Positions 1 through 5,249 of a stretch of DNA of 5,620 nt are shown piece after piece (position 1 is the stretch's first letter; every line of letters begins with the position of its first letter). The stretch covers positions 1 through 5,620 of the forward strand of contig DLME01000034.1 of NCBI GenBank assembly GCA_002479215.1, given 5' to 3'. The notes under the pieces are model-generated. The model was not told the origin of the DNA. It did no database searches and saw only the letters and a list, made by a program, of their open reading frames with translations. This DNA is from Syntrophaceae bacterium UBA7544. Its GTDB lineage: Bacteria; Desulfobacterota; Syntrophia; Syntrophales; Smithellaceae. Position numbers and translations under genes: made by a program.

Positions 1-1500
1 CTCCTGGCAAAAATTCATCAGGTCTTCTTCCGTCGCTTCTCCTGCCGACTTCAGAACGACAAAGGCTTTGACTACCTCACCATAAACTGGGTCGGGAATG
101 CCGATGACGCCTGCTTCCAGAACCGCGGAATGCTGGTAAAGGATATTTTCTATTTCCTTAGGGAATATATTTTCTCCCCCTCTGATGATCATGTCCTTCT
201 TTCTATCAGTTATAAAGATATAGTCATCCTCATCAATATGCCCGATGTCTCCAGTATGCAGCCATCCGTTGCGAATTGCTTCTGCCGTTTCTGCAGGTTT
301 ATTCCAGTAACCCTTCATAACTCCAGGGCCTTTGATCACAATTTCGCCGGTTTGTCCGACAGGGAGTTCACGGTCTTTTTCGTCAAATATTTTAATAGTA
401 TTAAACTTCTGGTAGCACTTGCCGATGGAGCCGTATTTGGGCAGCCGCCGTCCCGCGACATTGCCGCAGTTGACGGTTGTTGCTTCGCTGAGCCCATATC
501 CTTCCCAGATATCGATACCGTATTTTTCTTTCCATTTGCGGGCAACCTCCATGGGCATTGGCGCGGAACCGCAAATACAGGTTCTCAGCGAACTTAAATC
601 ATATTTAGCAAGATCCGGATGGTTCAAAAGTTGGATATACATGGTGGGTACGCCGCGAAATTCCGTAACTTTGTATTTTTGAATAGCGTTCATAGCTTCA
701 ACAGGATCCCAGCGGCTGATCATGACCAACTTGCCGCCTGCCATAAATTCCAGGTTTAAGGCAAATACTCCGTAACCATGGAACAAAGGAAGCGTGATCA
801 GAGAGACACGATTTCTGCTTATTCCGAAAACCTCGCCTTCTGTGTTAGGACTTTTGACCTGTCCACCCTCCTGTTCATACAGTTTCCCCTTAGCAGTCAT
901 ACCCCAACTATCGAGCAAAACCAGATCGAAATAACCTAATACGTGGGTGTACCAATTGAAATGAGTCAGCATTACACCTTTCGGATTTCCGGTGGTGCCT
1001 GCCGTATAAATCATAACTGCCGTATCGTCGTTTTCCGTTTCTTCGATCACCAATTTTTCCGAAGTCTTCTCAATGACTTTATTAAAGGAGAGCATGTCAC
1101 CGGGGACCGAATCTCCTACTATAATCACTTTCTTCAGATTGGGTGCTTCTTTGCGGGCCTCTTTGATGTTATCCAGATAAGTGCTGTTGCTGATTAAGGC
1201 GGACAAACCGGCGTCCTGATAAATGTAGGCAAGTTCGGATACGCGCAGAGCCGGGTTTATCGGAACCATTGTTGCCCCTATTTTGAAAGTGGCAAAAAAA
1301 GACTGCATGAGCTGCGGACAATTGAGTAACTGAACGCCAACCCGGTCACCTTTCTTGATTCCCATGTTTTTTAAGGCATTGCCCAGTTTATTGGCAATGT
1401 TGTTCATCGCGACATTGGTGTGCCAGCGCCCGTCATGGTAGAGAAAATCGTATTCACCAAATCTTTGGATATTGTCATCCGCTAAACGTCCAATATTCAT
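1..1500 (-). CDS. AMP-forming acyl/aryl-CoA synthetase (ANL superfamily), C-terminus outside the window
   Basis: This enzyme should activate a carboxylic acid with ATP to an acyl-adenylate and transfer it to CoA in the cytoplasm. My translation of the minus strand gives 500 codons from ATG at 1498-1500 without a stop to base 1. The family signatures appear in order: the phosphate-binding loop IYTAGTTGNPKGVM at residues 164-177; PLFHGYG at about 238-244; the adenine/Mg motif YGLSEATT at 335-342 with E339; LHTGD with D418; and the hinge TDRKKD with R433, followed by RGGEN at 440-444. The C-terminal catalytic lysine motif would lie in the last ~30-50 residues, beyond the edge. The start is supported by AAGGAG 8 nt upstream. 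Oddities are Ala167 in place of the usual Ser/Gly of the P-loop and about 28 extra residues (roughly 197-228). It is transcribed divergently from an acid-type MFS symporter, so the two may serve one substrate. Long-chain fatty acid, benzoate-like and other acids all remain possible. Confidence 0.93.
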   Translation of the reverse strand, partial: MNIGRLADDNIQRFGEYDFLYHDGRWHTNVAMNNIANKLGNALKNMGIKKGDRVGVQLLNCPQLMQSFFATFKIGATMVPINPALRVSELAYIYQDAGLSALISNSTYLDNIKEARKEAPNLKKVIIVGDSVPGDMLSFNKVIEKTSEKLVIEETENDDTAVMIYTAGTTGNPKGVMLTHFNWYTHVLGYFDLVLLDSWGMTAKGKLYEQEGGQVKSPNTEGEVFGISRNRVSLITLPLFHGYGVFALNLEFMAGGKLVMISRWDPVEAMNAIQKYKVTEFRGVPTMYIQLLNHPDLAKYDLSSLRTCICGSAPMPMEVARKWKEKYGIDIWEGYGLSEATTVNCGNVAGRRLPKYGSIGKCYQKFNTIKIFDEKDRELPVGQTGEIVIKGPGVMKGYWNKPAETAEAIRNGWLHTGDIGHIDEDDYIFITDRKKDMIIRGGENIFPKEIENILYQHSAVLEAGVIGIPDPVYGEVVKAFVVLKSAGEATEEDLMNFCQE

Positions 1501-1506
1501 TGCCCT

Positions 1507-1516
1507 TTCTCCTTGC
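1507..1516 (-). promoter_or_regulatory. Shine-Dalgarno site of the acyl-CoA synthetase
   Basis: On the minus strand the sequence AAGGAGAAAGG precedes the ATG at 1500, with about 8 nt between GGAG and the start. It fixes this ATG as the start rather than an internal methionine. Confidence 0.8.
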
Positions 1517-1549
1517 TCAAGAAATAAAATTTAAGACGATATATATACC

Positions 1550-1567
1550 CAAGCCTCTGTTGGCTTG
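1550..1567 (-). promoter_or_regulatory. Hairpin in the 5' leader of the acyl-CoA synthetase
   Basis: On the minus strand CAAGCC-AACAGA-GGCTTG forms a perfect 6-bp stem with a 6-nt loop, about 50 nt upstream of the start codon. Neither strand has a T-run directly after it, so it is not a typical terminator. It lies inside the roughly 190-nt leader predicted from the minus-strand promoter candidate, and could be an RNA regulatory element or a protein-binding dyad. I recognise no known riboswitch class. Confidence 0.4.
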
Positions 1568-1696
1568 AATCACCGGCTGCGTAATCAGTTTACTGGAATG
1601 TTTTATCTGTGACCGTTTTGATTCCTCCGGAAACCGTGCGATCTCTTTGAAATAATAGCTGGCATGGTAGAAAAATCCACACATTTAAATTGTACG

Positions 1697-1725
1697 AACA
1701 TATAATCAGGATACTTTTAAGTCAA
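1697..1725 (-). promoter_or_regulatory. Sigma-A/70-type promoter candidate for the acyl-CoA synthetase
   Basis: Reading the minus strand, the -35 box is TTGACT (1725-1720) and the -10 box is TATGTT (1702-1697), with exactly 17 bp between them. The boxes match consensus at 5/6 and 4/6. Transcription would start near 1690 and give a leader of about 190 nt. An imperfect dyad (TGTACGAACA, 1691-1700) overlaps the -10/start region and could be an operator, but it matches itself at only 8 of 10 positions. Confidence 0.5.
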
Positions 1726-1760
1726 TATATAAAATGCAAAGTTCTGTTGAGATTATTTCA

Positions 1761-1789
1761 TTGACGCGCGGTTATATTTTTTTTATACT
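1761..1789 (+). promoter_or_regulatory. Strong sigma-A/70-type promoter candidate, rightward
   Basis: TTGACG (1761-1766) and TATACT (1784-1789) are separated by exactly 17 bp, and each box matches consensus at 5/6. The start point would be near 1796. The next supported gene in this direction is the MFS transporter at 2300, so this promoter would give either a roughly 500-nt leader or a separate small RNA ending near 2119. Its -35 box is 34 bp from the -35 box of the leftward promoter, a back-to-back divergent arrangement. Confidence 0.6.
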
Positions 1790-1795
1790 TCAAAA

Positions 1796-2119
1796 GTCAC
1801 ATCAATGAAGATTCCGCACATAAAAATCATTTCCTCTTCCCAATCCAAAAGGTGTGATTCAGAGTTGACTATGGTTTTTAACATGTTGAGTAAATCAAAA
1901 ATCTGCGCTAACTATATCTCGGATGACCGCTTACGGTCGGCCTATTATTTTACTTGCGCAAATTTGTTAAGCCTCATTCGCTCTTTCCCGCAGTATACTC
2001 AAAGCGAAAATCTGCTAAACACTGTCAGACGACAGTTTCTGGGGAGGATTCACCTTAATCATCCTCAAGTAAGTAATTTTATAAACGTGTCGTAAGCATA
2101 GGCTTATTGTTTTTTGTTT
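1796..2119 (+). ncRNA. Possible structured leader or small RNA ahead of the MFS gene
   Basis: This stretch lies between a good promoter candidate and a terminator-like element and has several perfect short stems: GACCG-CTTA-CGGTC (1925-1938), TTCGCT/AGCGAA (1977-1982 with 2003-2008), ACTGTC-AGAC-GACAGT (2021-2036) and GAGGAT/ATCCTC (2044-2049 with 2061-2066). It contains an open frame at 1805-2095 (96 codons). That frame has no ribosome binding site, begins only about 9 nt after the predicted transcript start, and only about 13 of its codons begin with G, far below a typical gene, so I treat it as non-coding. I recognise no known riboswitch or small-RNA family. The RNA interpretation is inference. 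Confidence 0.3.
2093..2119 (+). terminator. Weak intrinsic-terminator-like element in the MFS leader
   Basis: TAAGC-ATAG-GCTTA forms a 5-bp stem with a 4-nt loop (2093-2106), followed by a T-rich tract (TTGTTTTTTGTTT, 2107-2119). The stem is short and has only two G-C pairs, so termination would be partial at best. It could end a small RNA started near 1796 or act as an attenuator for the downstream transporter gene. Confidence 0.35.
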
Positions 2120-2123
2120 GATA

Positions 2124-2145
2124 AAATTTTTTTTAAAAAAAATTT
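2124..2145. repeat. 22-bp perfect A/T palindrome
   Basis: The run is A3-T8-A8-T3, a perfect palindrome made only of A and T. As DNA it should be intrinsically bent or rigid. As RNA it would make a weak A-U stem. It directly follows the T-rich tail of the terminator-like element and may add to its effect, or act as an upstream element for a downstream promoter. Confidence 0.5.
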
Positions 2146-2194
2146 AACCAGGGATGAAAGGAGGACCAAAAAATATTGAGCAGTCATAAGTACA

Positions 2195-2217
2195 ATACAT
2201 GATGTGGATTCATGTAT
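2195..2217. promoter_or_regulatory. Perfect 8-bp inverted repeat, candidate operator upstream of the MFS gene
   Basis: The arms ATACATGA (2195-2202) and TCATGTAT (2210-2217) are perfectly complementary and separated by 7 bp, about 80 bp before the transporter start. The inner part reads ATGA-N7-TCAT and satisfies the T-N11-A pattern of LysR-type regulator sites (T2200, A2212). A TetR/GntR-type operator or an RNA hairpin is equally possible. No regulator gene is present in the window. Confidence 0.45.
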
Positions 2218-2283
2218 GATTTTCACTTGAGCTTCACTGTTGACGGATGATGAGTACTACAAGAAATCATTTTATAGCTTCTT

Positions 2284-2292
2284 AAAAGGAGG
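2284..2292 (+). promoter_or_regulatory. Shine-Dalgarno site of the MFS transporter
   Basis: AAAAGGAGG ends 7 nt before the ATG at 2300, a near-ideal site and spacing for a Firmicute. It fixes the start codon. Confidence 0.85.
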
Positions 2293-2299
2293 GGGTTAA

Positions 2300-3562
2300 A
2301 TGGCAGCAATTGAAACAAAAGAGAAAATAGATAAAAAAGCCGTAATAGTAACCATAGCCGTTGTTCTGGCTATGATAGTCGATGGTCTTGATCTTCAGGT
2401 TCTGGCGTTGGCCTTTCCCATGTTTATGAAAGAAATGAATATGTCGCCGCTTATGGCCGGGGCACTGGGCACCTATACTTTGGTCGGTATGGGGCTCGGA
2501 GGAATCTGCGCCGGCTGGGCTTCCGACCGGGTTGGACGGGTTCGGGTCACCTGGTGGTCCATCTTATTGTTTTCACTGTGTACAGGAGTTATCGGATTTT
2601 GTCAGGAATATTGGCAAATTGCCATCATGCGTTTCATCTCCGGGCTGGGGCTCGGTGCGGTTTACATAATCGGCAACCTTCTGGTTTCGGAATATGTTCC
2701 TACCAGAATCAGAAACACCGTGCTGAGTATAGTTATGGCCGGCTGGTCTTTTGGTTATGTTGTGGCAGCTTTGATGTCCGGCATAATTATGCCCACCTGG
2801 GGGTGGCGGCCCATGTTTGTGCTGGCAGTGGTTCCCGGTATTATCTGTTTAATCATCCTGTATAGTCTATCCGATCCACCCAGCTGGTTTGCTTCACGTG
2901 CTGCAGCCCGGGCGGCTGCTCTGCAGGGTGCCAAAAAGGAGAATGAGTTTGCAGTGATCTGGAGAGATAAGAAGGTCCGGATAACATTTATCCTTTGGAC
3001 AGTTGCTTCCTTTGGCTTGCAGTATGGTTACTATGGGGCAAATACCTGGCTGCCTTCCTATCTGGTTAAAGATCTCGGTGTCAACCTCAAGAATATGGGA
3101 TGGTTCCTGGCTGCGACTTACTCGATGGGTATTATCTCGAAACCAATTGTGGGCTGGCTGGGAGATAAAATTGGCCGCCGAGTGATGTGGGTTATTGTGG
3201 GGCTGGCCGTTGCCATATACATTCCCTTCGTCATGAATTATGCGTCAAAAGACAACATCGCCTATCTTCTGTTGATCTTCGGAGGTATGTATGGCGCCCT
3301 TTACGCGATCTTTGCTACTTATTTAAGTGAGAGTTTCCCGACGGCAGTACGCGGAACGGCCATGGCCACCACATACAATATAGGCCGCATCGGTTCGATG
3401 ATTTCCCCATTATTAATCGGTTGGGCTGCTACAAGCTACTCTATTGGTGTCGGTATTGCCACCTGCGGGATTGCTTATCTGATGTGCGCACTGCTGCCCG
3501 GAATTTTCATTAAGGAAAAAATGTATGATCCGAAAGCGATTGCAGCAACGGAAGCTAAATAG
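2300..3562 (+). CDS. MFS transporter, aromatic-acid:H+ symporter (AAHS/PcaK-like) type
   Basis: This is a 420-residue integral membrane protein, the usual length for a 12-helix MFS symporter, and probably imports an organic acid with protons. The hydrophobic segments fall into two six-helix halves around a charged loop at about 191-228. Helix 1 carries DGLD (D28, D31), matching the DGxD pair important in PcaK-type carriers. The loop between helices 2 and 3 has motif A, GWASDRVGR (72-80), repeated as GWLGDKIGRR (285-294) in the second half. RFISGLGLGA (111-120) and EYVPTRIR (131-138) are the helix 4 and following-loop signatures, and ESFPTAVRG (344-352) is the second-half equivalent. It has a strong ribosome binding site and its own terminator, so it is probably monocistronic. 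Divergence from a CoA ligase fits uptake followed by CoA activation. Benzoate-like aromatic acids, lactate-like acids and others cannot be told apart here. Confidence 0.9.
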   Translation: MAAIETKEKIDKKAVIVTIAVVLAMIVDGLDLQVLALAFPMFMKEMNMSPLMAGALGTYTLVGMGLGGICAGWASDRVGRVRVTWWSILLFSLCTGVIGFCQEYWQIAIMRFISGLGLGAVYIIGNLLVSEYVPTRIRNTVLSIVMAGWSFGYVVAALMSGIIMPTWGWRPMFVLAVVPGIICLIILYSLSDPPSWFASRAAARAAALQGAKKENEFAVIWRDKKVRITFILWTVASFGLQYGYYGANTWLPSYLVKDLGVNLKNMGWFLAATYSMGIISKPIVGWLGDKIGRRVMWVIVGLAVAIYIPFVMNYASKDNIAYLLLIFGGMYGALYAIFATYLSESFPTAVRGTAMATTYNIGRIGSMISPLLIGWAATSYSIGVGIATCGIAYLMCALLPGIFIKEKMYDPKAIAATEAK

Positions 3563-3624
3563 CCCAAGTAGTATCGTGAAGAAGATTCCGTGCTAAAGAA
3601 GAACAATAAATCCCTGTAATACAG

Positions 3625-3654
3625 AAAAGCCCCGTTCATACAAATGGGGCTTTT
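3625..3654. terminator. Bidirectional rho-independent terminator
   Basis: AAAAGCCCC (3625-3633) and GGGGCTTTT (3646-3654) form a perfect 9-bp stem with a 12-nt loop. A further T at 3655 and CTATT follow on the plus strand, and the A-run on the left arm becomes a T-run on the minus strand. It ends the MFS transcript about 60 bp after its stop and can also stop transcripts arriving from the truncated MBL-fold gene on the opposite strand. Confidence 0.88.
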
Positions 3655-3660
3655 TCTATT

Positions 3661-4029
3661 GACTTCAAAATGCCGATATTTAATTTTATTTGCCTTGCCT
3701 TCTATCTTAAAGCAACTGCCTTTGAATTGTTTGGCAGATTTATTTATTTTGTGTATAGCCAGAGGATGAGTATATATATCAATTCCATAAGTATCCTGCA
3801 GGAATTTATTGCCAGATATATGATCTTCATGAAAATGCGTATTTACTGCCAGTTTTAGAACCTTGTCACTTAAAAAACGATTCAATTCTTCTGCCGTATG
3901 CGCCGGACCGATATCAAACAGCAGGCCGTCTACAAGATAAGCGCAGACCCAGGTTCCAGTCGGGAAATCAGGGTAGCGGCTCATCCTGATTTGCAGAACT
4001 TCCCCATATGATGTTGCCGAAACCATCAA
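3661..4029 (-). pseudogene. Truncated metallo-beta-lactamase-fold hydrolase gene (N-terminal part only)
   Basis: The minus-strand frame starts at TTG (4029-4027) or ATG (4026-4024), right after an in-frame TAA, with a weak AAGG upstream. Residues 1-101 read as a normal MBL-fold N-terminus: a beta-strand segment ending in YLVDGLLFDIGP (31-42) and the metal-binding motif THFHEDHISGN (64-74, H65, H67, D69, H70), then YGIDIYTHPLAIHKINK (81-97). Similarity then fades. A stretch like KYRHFEV would precede the usual HTPGHS motif, but that motif and everything after it are absent. The open frame runs through the terminator and into the antisense of the MFS gene, stopping at 3475, so the last ~60 residues are meaningless. 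Intact family members are roughly 210-300 residues with two further metal ligands, so this product should not be an active hydrolase. The 3' boundary given is approximate. Confidence 0.75.
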
Positions 4030-4046
4030 GCCTTAATCTTTTCTAA

Positions 4047-4190
4047 AATAATTCAAGACTTCTTTTAACGGTCTCTTTTAATATATTCTACGCAAGCACA
4101 TTTTGTCACCCCTATGCTAAAGAGGGATATTCCGTAGAAAAATATATGCGGCAAATCATGGATAATCTTGAAGCCGGCAGTAGATCGTAA
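4047..4190 (+). pseudogene. Possible 3' remnant of an unidentified gene
   Basis: A plus-strand frame open from 4047 (after TAA at 4044-4046) ends at TAA 4188-4190. The last 24 codons, AKEGYSVEKY then MRQIMDNLEAGSRS, look like a real protein C-terminus: nine begin with G, and the stretch is charged and amphipathic. The part before about 4110 looks random, and no start codon with a ribosome binding site precedes the coding-like stretch. It may be the 3' end of a gene lost in the rearrangement that also cut the neighbouring MBL-fold gene. I cannot name the family, and chance is possible. Confidence 0.25.
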
Positions 4191-4205
4191 ATACTTTTTT
4201 ATAAA

Positions 4206-5198
4206 TTACTTAAAGTCGATTTTTTCTAACTCCGGGAAAACGACTTTTTCTCCCTCCCAGCAAAAAGCGGCAATGGATATATTTATCCTTTGCATTTCTT
4301 GTTCATAGTCATCTATTTTATCTTCCGGCAAAACTAAGACAGGAAGAGGATTTCCCACATCAGCGGAAGTTTGCAAAAGTAATTTGGCCGCCGCGGCCAA
4401 TATGTTCTTTTCACTGGTATCCGTTACCAGCGCAAAAATATGAGAAATCCTATTTTTAGAAGGATCAACCACAAAAAGTTCGCGCTCAGTGTCGTTGCCT
4501 ATTTTTAATTTCTGCCGTTGAAGTAACGCGGCCAAGTCGCTGATAACTAAATCGCGGTCGCACGCAAAAATAATTTCGTCCTCAGTGGAATGAGGTGCGC
4601 TTCCTACTAAATCTTCCCGAAAAGTTATTTCGGAAAAGTTTATTTCTGTTTGCGTGGATGTTGTAGCAATTGATTTTAGTTTCTCGATTTTTTTTACAAA
4701 CTGCGCGGCTTGTAAGGCAAAGCGATGGGAGTTAAGCGCTCCGATTATCGCCACCTGGGTAACCGCCTTTTCATCCTCCATAAAAGACCAGACACCCCGG
4801 TAGCTATGCTCAAAAAGCGCTTTGCCCACGCCCTTTTTCCCGCCGCCGATTTTGCCCCGGTGGATTACGAAGATATTGTCCCAATAATCCCGGGCAAAAG
4901 CTCCTCCCGTCTTTCTATCAATTCCTGCCCACGGAAAATTAATTTCGGCGGTTATGGAAAGAATGCTTGACTCCTGCGGCTTTCCCACACCAAAGGCATT
5001 CCAATACCTAGTACCTTTTATAGTGCGCGAAAATTTCCAAATGCCGAGTTTTTTTGACCATAAGACTTTCGCCGGGAAACTCGCTCCCTGATGCCCAAGC
5101 TTTACTTTTATTTCTTCGTCGACAAAAGGTTTAAACCCTTTTACAAATTGTCTTACGTATTTTTTGATAACAGGCTGATCTTCTATGACTTTAAGCAT
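4206..5198 (-). CDS. Uncharacterised two-part protein; C-terminal half PD-(D/E)XK-like but with altered catalytic positions
   Basis: This 330-residue soluble-looking protein has no signal peptide or membrane segment. I do not recognise a named family. Residues ~84-135 form a region that looks conserved, rich in aromatics and glycine: NFPWAGIDRKTGGAFARD (87-104), then HRGKIGGGKKGVGKALF (113-129). A polar linker follows at about 175-205. The C-terminal half has the order CDRDLVISDL (213-222), NDTERELFVV (235-244), HIFALVTDTSEKN (253-265), LAAAAKLLL (267-275), PVLVLPED (286-293) and CWEGEKVVFPE (313-323). From memory this parallels nuclease-like domains where 'RDLF...FEVKTDTS...QLLL' carries the D/ExK site, but here the three positions read E240, A256 and V258. 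If that alignment holds, the domain is probably catalytically dead or non-nuclease. The ribosome binding site is weak (GGTGGGG, about 8-10 nt upstream). The ABC permease gene lies 52 bp upstream on the same strand. Confidence 0.8.
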   Translation of the reverse strand: MLKVIEDQPVIKKYVRQFVKGFKPFVDEEIKVKLGHQGASFPAKVLWSKKLGIWKFSRTIKGTRYWNAFGVGKPQESSILSITAEINFPWAGIDRKTGGAFARDYWDNIFVIHRGKIGGGKKGVGKALFEHSYRGVWSFMEDEKAVTQVAIIGALNSHRFALQAAQFVKKIEKLKSIATTSTQTEINFSEITFREDLVGSAPHSTEDEIIFACDRDLVISDLAALLQRQKLKIGNDTERELFVVDPSKNRISHIFALVTDTSEKNILAAAAKLLLQTSADVGNPLPVLVLPEDKIDDYEQEMQRINISIAAFCWEGEKVVFPELEKIDFK

Positions 5199-5243
5199 AA
5201 AGCTGCCCCACCAAAAATTTTGAGATGTTTAAGGTACTTTAAT

Positions 5244-5249
5244 ATTATA
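5244..5249 (-). promoter_or_regulatory. Isolated consensus -10 box upstream of the 330-aa gene
   Basis: The minus strand reads TATAAT right after the ABC permease stop codon, 45 bp before the start of the 330-aa gene. At 16-18 bp upstream there is only CTTTAA/GCTTTA, a poor -35 match. It could let the downstream gene be expressed separately from the permease, but it may be chance in AT-rich DNA. Confidence 0.25.

Noticed and set aside
130..1197. Plus-strand open frames (130-597, 419-682, 943-1197) and the minus-strand frame 336-545
   Set aside because: They are shadows of the acyl-CoA synthetase gene, whose minus-strand frame carries all the family motifs.
1701..1706. Plus-strand TATAAT as a rightward -10 box
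   Set aside because: The best -35 at 17 bp (1678-1683, CACACA) matches only 3 of 6; the pair at 1761-1789 is much better.
1805..2095. 96-codon open frame in the intergenic region as a hypothetical protein gene
   Set aside because: It has no ribosome binding site, would start about 9 nt after the predicted transcript start, has few G-starting codons (about 13 of 96), and its sequence resembles no protein I recognise.
2240..2278. TTGACG (2240) with TATAGC (2273) as a promoter close to the transporter
   Set aside because: The 27-bp spacing is far too long, and no -10-like sequence lies at 16-18 bp.
2247..2285. Short ATG frame (12 codons) just before the transporter
   Set aside because: No ribosome binding site precedes it, and it overlaps the start of the transporter's own SD region; likely chance.
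3475..3660. C-terminal ~60 residues of the minus-strand frame starting at 4029
   Set aside because: They are read through the terminator and antisense to the MFS gene, so they are not part of the MBL-fold protein.
3670..3858. 62-codon plus-strand frame opposite the truncated MBL gene
   Set aside because: It lies antisense to the recognisable MBL-fold sequence and has no ribosome binding site or family resemblance.
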